Source: GCA-2716065 sp036123135 (GTDB taxonomy: Bacteria > Bacteroidota > Bacteroidia > Flavobacteriales_D > Parvicellaceae). Taken from it: 5,058 nt of DNA. Location: the NCBI GenBank assembly GCA_036123135.1, contig JAZADZ010000047.1, positions 1 to 5,058 of the forward strand, given 5' to 3'. Each line of letters starts with the position of its first letter. The stretch's first letter is position 1. The position numbers and the translations under genes were made by a program. This document shows, one piece after another, positions 1 through 5,058 of this stretch. The notes under the pieces were generated by a model that saw nothing but the letters and a program-made list of their open reading frames with translations, had not been told where the DNA came from and did no database searches.

Positions 1-336
1 TCTAAAATGAAAGAGATTCACACCATGGAACAAAAAGCAGATGACATTAGCATTTCGTTGTATGGCGATCCTTCGCTGTCTAAAAGAGACATCGAGCAAA
101 ATGAATCCATTTCTGGAAGTGTTGGATTAATCATTTGGAACATGTGGAGAAGTCGTTCTGCTCCAACTCAAACCAATCAAACCCTTTACGATTCAGCTGG
201 AGATTCATATGCTGCTCTTATCGTAGAAATGTCAGATCTACAAAAACAGGTTGAAGATATGGAACGCTATTTGGATGAAAATGAAGTGCCTTATACTCCG
301 GGAAGAGGTATTATTAACAATTGGAAAAAAGAGTAA
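1..336 (+). CDS. C-terminal end of a BNR/VPS10 (sortilin-like) repeat protein, 5'-truncated
   Basis: The reading frame is open from base 1 to the TAA at 334-336, so this is the last 111 residues of a longer protein; the ATG at base 7 is probably an internal methionine. The visible part has a GDPSLSKRD segment, then SGSVGLIIWNMWRSRSAPT, then a helical stretch (about 60 to 90 residues in, from YAALIVEMSDLQKQVEDME), and ends with the turn VPYTPGR before a tryptophan-lysine tail. From memory, this order (YGDP, a 'S.S.VG.I...W.S.SAPT' block, a coiled helix, 'PYTPGR') matches the C-terminal domain of large Bacteroidota proteins annotated as BNR-repeat glycosyl hydrolase or VPS10/sortilin-like propellers. 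In those the catalytic label is usually transitive and unproven. The propeller itself would lie outside the window. The gene is followed with no gap by the next gene, which suggests cotranscription. The family call rests on the C-terminus only. Confidence 0.62.
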   Translation, partial: SKMKEIHTMEQKADDISISLYGDPSLSKRDIEQNESISGSVGLIIWNMWRSRSAPTQTNQTLYDSAGDSYAALIVEMSDLQKQVEDMERYLDENEVPYTPGRGIINNWKKE

Positions 337-1182
337 ATGAAATACGTTGCACTGGGTTTGTTGGGTGTATTGTCATTTGTGAGTGTTTCCTACACTATCA
401 AATGCAATCCATTAGAAAATAGTCAGAATTCTACTTTTTCTCCTTCTGCAAAAGACTCCAATTTATTTCCAGTAATTACCGATTCAACTCCTAACAGACT
501 CGACAGTATTTCAGAAATATTTTATACCATTTCAGCAGATACTTTTAGTTGGGCTTCTCATAGAGAGAAGTTTCTAAGCACTAAAAGACATTTATCAGGA
601 GCAGATGTTAAATTTTTATCGCAGTTTTTAGATTCAAATGCATCTATTCTCATAGAACCGAATGCTGAGCTTGTTGAAAAAGACCTGTGTTTTTTTGGAG
701 CTAATGTTTCGTTCAGCGATAGCTTGGTTAATTTGCCTATCGACGAAATTGCAGTAGAATTAATTTCTTTTTATCGTTTCATGTGTAGCATCCAGGAATC
801 GTCTGAATTTTTTGGAGCCAGATTCTTTCTGCCTACTACCTCTTCCATTGGTGTTTCTGCTCACCCGATTGCAAAATACAGTTGCCCTCAAGAAACTCAC
901 TTTTTATGGGGTTTAGATTCTCATACTGAGGCCATATGTGATGGAAACCCTGGAGGTCTACATATGTTTGTTTCTTCATTCAAAGCCAACTCTCCAACAA
1001 AACTTATATATCTAGGAAGAGAAGATGGTATTAATAATGTTTGGTTTAATCCCAAACAGAATCAGATGAAGCTAGTTAATATCATTCTTGAGGACGATGG
1101 GGTAGATCATTCCAATGATGAGTTTTGGGACGGATACCCAACTTTTAATGTGCGCTTAGATACGGTTAGCTTCAAAATCTAG
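337..1182 (+). CDS. Hypothetical protein with N-terminal export signal or membrane anchor (281 aa)
   Basis: I do not recognise the family. The start ATG is the base after the preceding TAA, so translation is probably coupled by reinitiation; the sequence before it (GGAAAAAAGAG) is purine-rich. Residues 4-19 are hydrophobic after a lysine at position 2, like a signal peptide or single anchor. Cys23 follows at once, but T-I-K before it is not a lipobox, so lipoprotein status is doubtful. Residues 24-55 are Ser/Thr/Asn/Pro-rich and look like a flexible linker. The rest looks like one globular domain with four more cysteines (118, 150, 183, 201), compatible with disulfides in an exported protein. 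Near the C-terminus are YLGREDGINNVWFNP (about 225-239) and an acidic stretch EDDGVD (252-257). No catalytic motif can be named. The gene runs head-on into mnmA with a 10-base gap. An envelope or periplasmic location is inferred. Confidence 0.8.
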   Translation: MKYVALGLLGVLSFVSVSYTIKCNPLENSQNSTFSPSAKDSNLFPVITDSTPNRLDSISEIFYTISADTFSWASHREKFLSTKRHLSGADVKFLSQFLDSNASILIEPNAELVEKDLCFFGANVSFSDSLVNLPIDEIAVELISFYRFMCSIQESSEFFGARFFLPTTSSIGVSAHPIAKYSCPQETHFLWGLDSHTEAICDGNPGGLHMFVSSFKANSPTKLIYLGREDGINNVWFNPKQNQMKLVNIILEDDGVDHSNDEFWDGYPTFNVRLDTVSFKI

Positions 1183-1194
1183 CTGATTTTTTTT
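1164..1194 (+). terminator. Candidate rho-independent terminator of the left transcription unit
   Basis: An 8-pair stem can form between 1164-1171 (GGTTAGCT) and 1181-1188 (AGCTGATT), with a 9-base loop. The core AGCT/AGCT pairs are canonical, but three of the eight pairs are G-U wobbles. The 3' arm runs into a run of eight T from 1187 to 1194. The hairpin includes the stop codon at 1180-1182 of the 281-residue gene, and the T-run touches the mnmA stop codon on the other strand. It suits a compact convergent junction. The stem is weak, so confidence is moderate. The complementary strand has no T-run in the matching place, so it would not serve mnmA. Confidence 0.42.
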
Positions 1195-2362
1195 AACCAG
1201 CAATTACACCAGAACCAATCAACTCATCTTCCAGGTACCATGCAATGAATTGGCCAGGAGTTATTCCTCTTTGAGGTGCATTGAAAATAACATACAGTCC
1301 TTCGTTCATCAAGTGAAAAGTAGCTTCTGTAAGTGGTTGTCTGTATCTTATTCTGCACAGGTAATTTTTTTTGGTATTCACTTTAATAGCAAGATCAGTT
1401 CTTGTCCAATGAATATCTTTTTTTGGAACGAACAATCCTCTTCGATATAGTCCAGGATGATTTTCTCCTTGACCAACATAAATAATATTTTTAGTGGTGT
1501 CGGTTTCCAATACAAAGAGAGGCTCAGGTGTTCCACCAATGTTTAATCCTTTTCGTTGACCAATGGTGTAGTAATGAGCACCGTTGTGCATACCCACTTT
1601 TTTACCGTCGCTTTCGCTGTGAATGTACGGTTGAGACAGGGTGTCTATATCACGGTTTTGGTAGTGGTGTTTAGGGTAGGTATTAGATATTTCAATGACC
1701 GCTCCATTCTTTGGAGCAAGCTGTTGTTGTAGAAAAACTGGAAGCTTTACTTTTCCGATAAAGCAAAGTCCTTGAGAATCTTTTTTTTCGGCTGTATTAA
1801 GGCCAATATCTTTAGCTATTTTTCTAACCTCAGCTTTTTTTAGTTCTCCAATAGGGAAGAGCGCTTTACTTAGCTGCTGCTGACTTACTTGGCACAAGAA
1901 ATAGCTTTGGTCTTTGGTATTGTCTTTACCAGCTAGAAGACGGAAGACTTCTCCATTTTTAGTAGAAATGGTTTCTTTTCTGCAGTAATGGCCTGTGGCT
2001 ACATAATCTGCACCAAGCTCTTTTGCTTTTTTTAGGAATAGATCAAACTTAATTTCTCGGTTGCAAAGCACATCTGGATTAGGTGTTCGTCCTTTTTCGT
2101 ATTCACTAAACATGTAGTTGACTATGCGCTCTTTGTATTGCTTGGAAAAGTCGATTACTTGAAAAGGAATGCCCAATTTTTCGGCAACTTGCAGGGCATC
2201 ATTGCTGTCTTCTATCCAAGGGCACTCATTGCTTATGGTGACCGACTCATCTTTCCAATTGCGCATGAATAGCCCAATTACTTCGAATCCTTGTTTTTGA
2301 AGTAAATACGCTGCTACACTAGAGTCTACACCACCAGACATTCCTACTACTACACGATTCAT
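1193..2362 (-). CDS. mnmA: tRNA-specific 2-thiouridylase MnmA
   Basis: MnmA puts sulfur on C2 of uridine-34 in the wobble position of tRNA-Lys, tRNA-Glu and tRNA-Gln, using ATP to adenylate the base and a persulfide relayed from a cysteine desulfurase; it acts in the cytoplasm. The 389 residues show the family in order: PP-loop GMSGGVDSS at 7-15, NPDVLC with Cys100, TGHY at 123-126, KDQSYFL at 150-156, DSQGLCFIG with Cys200, and YTIGQRKGL at 265-273, followed by the C-terminal beta-barrel. Cys100 and Cys200 match the catalytic cysteine pair of E. coli MnmA (102 and 199). The start is fixed by the PP-loop beginning at residue 7, as is usual. The protein is about 20 residues longer than the E. 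coli enzyme, mainly because of extra sequence around 225-257 before HNGAHYYTIGQ. It is transcribed alone, convergent with the 281-residue gene and divergent from the dienoyl-CoA reductase pair. Confidence 0.97.
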   Translation of the reverse strand: MNRVVVGMSGGVDSSVAAYLLQKQGFEVIGLFMRNWKDESVTISNECPWIEDSNDALQVAEKLGIPFQVIDFSKQYKERIVNYMFSEYEKGRTPNPDVLCNREIKFDLFLKKAKELGADYVATGHYCRKETISTKNGEVFRLLAGKDNTKDQSYFLCQVSQQQLSKALFPIGELKKAEVRKIAKDIGLNTAEKKDSQGLCFIGKVKLPVFLQQQLAPKNGAVIEISNTYPKHHYQNRDIDTLSQPYIHSESDGKKVGMHNGAHYYTIGQRKGLNIGGTPEPLFVLETDTTKNIIYVGQGENHPGLYRRGLFVPKKDIHWTRTDLAIKVNTKKNYLCRIRYRQPLTEATFHLMNEGLYVIFNAPQRGITPGQFIAWYLEDELIGSGVIAG

Positions 2363-2366
2363 GAGT

Positions 2367-2395
2367 CAAAAATAATTTATTACTGTTTTATCAAA
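2367..2395 (-). promoter_or_regulatory. Candidate Bacteroidota-type promoter for mnmA
   Basis: Read on the minus strand, TTTG (2395-2392) is followed after 17 bases by TATTTTTG (2374-2367). This fits the -33 TTG / -7 TAnnTTTG pattern known for the primary sigma factor of Bacteroides and Flavobacterium. The -7 element ends only 4 bases before the mnmA ATG, so a transcript from it would begin at or within a few bases of the start codon. In such AT-rich DNA a chance match is possible. Confidence 0.38.
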
Positions 2396-2458
2396 CTAAA
2401 TATCTAATCAAAAATTATTTATTTAATATTGATGCAATTCTAGCGCTTTAAATATTTA

Positions 2459-2466
2459 TACATTTG
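2459..2466 (+). promoter_or_regulatory. Candidate -7 element for the dienoyl-CoA reductase pair
   Basis: TACATTTG is an exact match to the Bacteroidota -7 consensus TAnnTTTG. It lies 29 bases before the ATG at 2496, which leaves room for a leader of about 25 bases. No good TTG lies at the expected distance upstream: the nearest, at 2429-2431, is 27 bases away. The -33 half is therefore missing or weak, and the promoter may need an activator or may be a chance match. It is the only exact consensus match I found on this strand between 2363 and 2495. Confidence 0.35.
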
Positions 2467-2495
2467 ATTGAAATTACAACAACAAATTTATTTCA

Positions 2496-3365
2496 ATGAA
2501 TACAACGGGAATGTTGAAAGAGAACGCACTTAAAGGTAAGGTTGCATTAGTCACAGGAGGTGCCACAGGGCTTGGTAAATCGATGGCAAAGTATTTTTTA
2601 GAGCTTGGTGCTGATGTTGTAATAGCAAGTAGAAAACAAGAAGTATTGGATGCTTCTTCAAAAGAACTAATGGAACTTCATGGTGGAACTGTTCTTGGAA
2701 TAAGCTGTGATGTTAGAAAGTACGATGAAGTAGAAAACACACTGAAAATTATTGATGAAAAATTCGGTAAGCTGGATATTTTGGTAAACAATGCAGCAGG
2801 CAATTTTATTTCTCCAACGGAAAGACTTTCCCATAGAGCATTTAATATAGTGTTAGACATTGTACTTAAAGGGACCTGCAATTTCAGCTTGGCTGTTGGA
2901 AAAAAGTGGATCGATAAAAAGCAAAAAGGGAAAATGCTAAATATCGTAACTACCTATGCATGGACAGGATCTGGATACGTTGTTCCCTCTGCAGCAGCAA
3001 AAGGCGGAGTGTTGTCCTTGACAAGATCTTTGGCAGCTGAATGGGCAAAATACAACATCAATGTGAATGCGATAGCTCCTGGTCCTTTTCCAACCAAAGG
3101 AGCTTGGGATAGACTTTTTCCAAAGCCATTTCGAGCCTTTGTTGATCCTAAAAAGAGAATTCCATTAAACCGATTTGGCGAACACCAGGAATTGGCTAAT
3201 TTAGCTGCATATTTGGTTTCTGATTACAGTGATTATATGACTGGAGAGGTAGTTACCATTGACGGAGGAGAGTGGATTTACAATGCAGGCGAATTTTCAT
3301 GGTTGGATAAAGTCCCAAAAAAATTATGGGGACTCATTGGAAAGTCTACAGGGAAGAAGAAATAA
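2496..3365 (+). CDS. SDR-family 2,4-dienoyl-CoA reductase (DECR1/YkuF-like)
   Basis: This is a short-chain dehydrogenase of 289 residues, predicted to reduce 2,4-dienoyl-CoA esters with NADPH during breakdown of unsaturated fatty acids in the cytoplasm. The nucleotide-binding TGGATGLG is at 20-27 and ASRK at 44-47. NNAAGNFISPTERLS at 98-112 is a signature shared with animal mitochondrial DECR1. Asn103, Tyr154, Ser165 and Lys169 align with human Asn148, Tyr199, Ser210 and Lys214. Unlike classical SDRs, there is no YxxxK; the tyrosine sits in TTYAWTGSG and the lysine in PSAAAK, as in DECR. PGPFPTKGAW (195-204) and the ending DGGEW plus a tail with AGEF also follow DECR1. No Shine-Dalgarno precedes the ATG at 2496; the ATG at 2511 (MLKENALK) is an equally good start by family comparison. 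It is followed after 100 bases by a fadH-type gene. Exact substrate specificity is inferred from homology. Confidence 0.88.
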   Translation: MNTTGMLKENALKGKVALVTGGATGLGKSMAKYFLELGADVVIASRKQEVLDASSKELMELHGGTVLGISCDVRKYDEVENTLKIIDEKFGKLDILVNNAAGNFISPTERLSHRAFNIVLDIVLKGTCNFSLAVGKKWIDKKQKGKMLNIVTTYAWTGSGYVVPSAAAKGGVLSLTRSLAAEWAKYNINVNAIAPGPFPTKGAWDRLFPKPFRAFVDPKKRIPLNRFGEHQELANLAAYLVSDYSDYMTGEVVTIDGGEWIYNAGEFSWLDKVPKKLWGLIGKSTGKKK

Positions 3366-3397
3366 TATACAATTTATCTTTCTTTCACATTTCACAA

Positions 3398-3425
3398 CTC
3401 TAAGTTTAGAGGCTTAATCTTTTTT
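3398..3425 (+). terminator. Weak hairpin with T-run between the two reductase genes
   Basis: CTCTAA (3398-3403) and TTAGAG (3406-3411) form a perfect inverted repeat around GT. A realistic hairpin would have 5 pairs and a 4-base loop. A run of six T (3420-3425) follows 8 bases later. The stem is short and the T-run is detached, so at most it would be a leaky terminator or an mRNA-processing site lowering fadH expression relative to the SDR gene. It could be chance in AT-rich DNA. I saw no exact TAnnTTTG promoter element in 3366-3465, so fadH is probably read from the upstream promoter. Confidence 0.2.
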
Positions 3426-3454
3426 ATGCTAATTTCTTTTTTTAAATTGTAAAA

Positions 3455-3460
3455 AAAAGG
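3455..3460 (+). promoter_or_regulatory. Weak ribosome-binding site of fadH
   Basis: AAAAGG ends 5 bases before the ATG at 3466. It is the only Shine-Dalgarno-like sequence at a gene start in this window and supports the chosen start, which also gives an N-terminus matching E. coli FadH (YPxLxxPLDLGF). The site is embedded in a run of eight A, so the match is weak. Confidence 0.35.
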
Positions 3461-3465
3461 TATTC

Positions 3466-5058
3466 ATGCATACTAAATATCCCAAATTACTAGAGCCATT
3501 AGATTTAGGATTTACTGTTTTAAAGAATAGAGTTTTAATGGGCTCTATGCACACTGGTTTAGAGGAGGAAAGAGACGGTTACGATAGAATGGCTGCTTAT
3601 TTTGCAGAACGTGCAAAAGGTGGTGTTGGACTAATTGTAACAGGTGGAATTGCCCCCAACAGAGCAGGATGGGTAGGTCCCTTTTCTAGTAGACTTTCCA
3701 ATAAGAGAACTGCAGATAAACACAAAAAAATTACTGAAGCAGTACATCAAAACGATGGAAAGATTTGCATGCAAATATTACATTCTGGAAGATATGGATA
3801 CCATCCTCTATCAGTAGCTCCAAGTGGAATAAAATCTCCAATTTCACCATTTAAACCATGGGAATTATCTAAAAGAGGAATAAAAAGAACCATTAATGAT
3901 TTTGTAAACTGTGCAGTACTTGCAAAATACGCTGGCTACGATGGAGTTGAAATCATGGGTTCAGAGGGATATTTAATCAATCAATTTATAGTCAAAAAAA
4001 CCAATAAAAGATCGGATGGTTATGGAGGTGATTATGAGAATAGAATTAAGTTTCCATTAGAAATCATAAAAGCAGTTCGAAAGGCTGTAGGAGAGCATTT
4101 TATTATCTTTTATCGACTCTCCATGCTCGACCTCGTTGAGGATGGTAGCTCTTGGGAGGAAGTAGTACATTTGGCAAAAGAAGTTGAAAAAGCCGGTGCA
4201 ACCATTATCAATACCGGAATTGGCTGGCACGAAGCAAGAATACCAACCATTGCTACAATGGTTCCTAGAGGTGCTTTTAGTTGGGTAACAAAAAAAATGA
4301 TGGGAGAAGTAAACATCCCATTAATTACTACAAATAGAATTAATACTCCTGAGCTTGCCGAAAAGATACTTTCTGACGGTCATGCGGATATGATTTCAAT
4401 GGCTCGCCCTTTTTTGGCAGATCCTTATTTTGTTCAAAAAGCACAAGAGGATAAGGCAGATGAAATCAATACATGTATTGCATGCAATCAAGCTTGCTTA
4501 GACCATGTGTTTAAACGTAAAATTGCAAGCTGTATGGTAAATCCAAGAGCTTGTCATGAAACTGAACTTGTGTATGATCCTACATCCTCAGCTAAGAACA
4601 TTGCCGTTGTTGGAGCTGGTCCAGCTGGGTTGGCTTATTCTTGCGTTTCAGCCGAGAGAGGACACAAGGTAACTTTGTTCGATGCATCGAATCAAATAGG
4701 AGGTCAATTTAACATCGCAAAACAAATTCCTGGCAAAGAAGAGTTTTATGAGACACTGCGGTATTTTTCCAAACGGCTACAGAATGCAAATGTTCAATTG
4801 AAATTAAACACTAGAGTTTCTGCTGAAGATTTAAAAGAGTTTGATCATGTTATTTTAAGTACTGGAATTAAGCCAAGAAAGCTCACCATTAAAGGAATAA
4901 ATCATCCTAAAGTTTTGAGCTATTTAGATGTTTTGAAAGACAAAAAAGATGTTGGTGAAAAAGTTGCCATTATAGGTGCTGGAGGAATTGGTTTTGATGT
5001 GGCTGAATTTTTAACCCACAAAGGAGAGTCGACTGCGCTAAACGTTGGCGCTTTCTTG
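3466..5058 (+). CDS. fadH: 2,4-dienoyl-CoA reductase, FMN/FAD/4Fe-4S type, 3'-truncated by window end
   Basis: The first 531 residues are present with no stop before the window edge; the E. coli enzyme has about 672. FadH takes electrons from NADPH through FAD, a 4Fe-4S cluster and FMN to reduce 2,4-dienoyl-CoA in unsaturated fatty-acid beta-oxidation. The N-terminal Old-Yellow-Enzyme-type barrel (1 to about 330) has GSMHTGLEE, MGSEGYLIN with Tyr169, GIGWHEARIPT with His255, TTNRIN (288-293) and MARPFLADP (312-320). Tyr169 and His255 match catalytic Tyr166 and His252 of E. coli. Cluster ligands Cys337, Cys340, Cys344 and Cys356 have the E. coli spacing (334, 337, 341, 353). The FAD-binding GAGPAG is at 383-388, then GGQFNIAKQIPGKEEF, and an NADPH-type GAGGIG at 504-509. 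Similarity to E. coli FadH is high throughout, with no sign of a frameshift. The missing part is the rest of the pyridine-nucleotide domain. Probably cotranscribed with the SDR gene upstream. Confidence 0.95.
   Translation, partial: MHTKYPKLLEPLDLGFTVLKNRVLMGSMHTGLEEERDGYDRMAAYFAERAKGGVGLIVTGGIAPNRAGWVGPFSSRLSNKRTADKHKKITEAVHQNDGKICMQILHSGRYGYHPLSVAPSGIKSPISPFKPWELSKRGIKRTINDFVNCAVLAKYAGYDGVEIMGSEGYLINQFIVKKTNKRSDGYGGDYENRIKFPLEIIKAVRKAVGEHFIIFYRLSMLDLVEDGSSWEEVVHLAKEVEKAGATIINTGIGWHEARIPTIATMVPRGAFSWVTKKMMGEVNIPLITTNRINTPELAEKILSDGHADMISMARPFLADPYFVQKAQEDKADEINTCIACNQACLDHVFKRKIASCMVNPRACHETELVYDPTSSAKNIAVVGAGPAGLAYSCVSAERGHKVTLFDASNQIGGQFNIAKQIPGKEEFYETLRYFSKRLQNANVQLKLNTRVSAEDLKEFDHVILSTGIKPRKLTIKGINHPKVLSYLDVLKDKKDVGEKVAIIGAGGIGFDVAEFLTHKGESTALNVGAFL

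Noticed and set aside
7..336. The ATG at base 7 as the true start of a small 109-residue protein
   Set aside because: The frame stays open to base 1 and the sequence matches only the C-terminal end of a long protein family, so this is a truncated 3' end and not a small gene.
337..408. Lipoprotein signal ending at Cys23 of the 281-residue protein
   Set aside because: The residues before the cysteine are T-I-K, which does not fit a lipobox (small residue at -1 expected). A plain signal peptide or anchor is more likely, though not proven.
1250..1450. Open frame of 66 codons on the plus strand inside mnmA
   Set aside because: It lies antisense within the conserved C-terminal domain of mnmA and its translation resembles no protein; it is a shadow of the real gene.
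2678..2881. Open frame of 67 codons on the minus strand inside the SDR gene
   Set aside because: It is antisense to the conserved NNAAGNF region, has no recognisable features, and is explained by the codon use of the SDR gene.
3436..3459. C-T7 / A7-G inverted repeat just upstream of fadH as an intrinsic terminator
   Set aside because: The stem is almost only A-T pairs and no T-run follows it; homopolymer runs in AT-rich DNA give this by chance.
4110..4316. Open frame of 68 codons on the minus strand inside fadH
   Set aside because: It is antisense to the conserved catalytic region around His255 of FadH; a shadow frame.
1..5058. Mobile element, CRISPR array, tRNA or other RNA gene
   Set aside because: No transposase or integrase sequence, no regular spaced repeats, no tRNA-like T-arm or CCA end was seen. 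Apart from short gaps, the window is filled with ordinary coding sequence of uniform character.

Overview
The window looks like chromosomal DNA of a Bacteroidota bacterium, probably a Flavobacteriia-like marine or freshwater lineage. This is an inference from several signs. The DNA is AT-rich, start codons lack strong Shine-Dalgarno sequences, and promoter-like TAnnTTTG elements lie in the one divergent intergenic region. MnmA has a lengthened central segment, and the upstream gene ends in the C-terminal domain of the large BNR/VPS10-type repeat proteins common in that phylum. I see no insertion sequence, phage gene, CRISPR array, tRNA or rRNA.

Layout. Bases 1-336 (+) are the 3' end of a gene that begins before the window, most likely a BNR/sortilin-like beta-propeller protein. 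The next gene (337-1182, +) starts on the base after that stop codon (TAA|ATG). It encodes a 281-residue protein with an N-terminal hydrophobic segment and no family I recognise. A terminator-like hairpin with a T-run overlaps its stop codon. Convergent to it, only 10 bases away, is mnmA (1193-2362, -), the tRNA 2-thiouridylase. A 133-base AT-rich divergent intergenic region (2363-2495) with promoter-like elements on both strands separates mnmA from a rightward pair. The first of the pair is an SDR-family 2,4-dienoyl-CoA reductase (2496-3365, +). After a 100-base spacer comes a flavin/Fe-S 2,4-dienoyl-CoA reductase of the E. coli FadH type (3466 to the window end, +), which is cut off by the right edge. 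No stretch over 300 bases lacks a gene.

How the genes fit together. The left pair is probably one transcription unit exporting envelope or secreted proteins. mnmA is a stand-alone housekeeping RNA-modification gene. The right pair is the most interesting part. Two unrelated protein folds that both reduce 2,4-dienoyl-CoA, an intermediate of polyunsaturated fatty-acid beta-oxidation, sit in tandem. One resembles the animal mitochondrial enzyme DECR1 and the other the enterobacterial enzyme FadH. No clearly new multi-gene system is visible; the main candidates for follow-up are this tandem pair and the unrecognised 281-residue protein.
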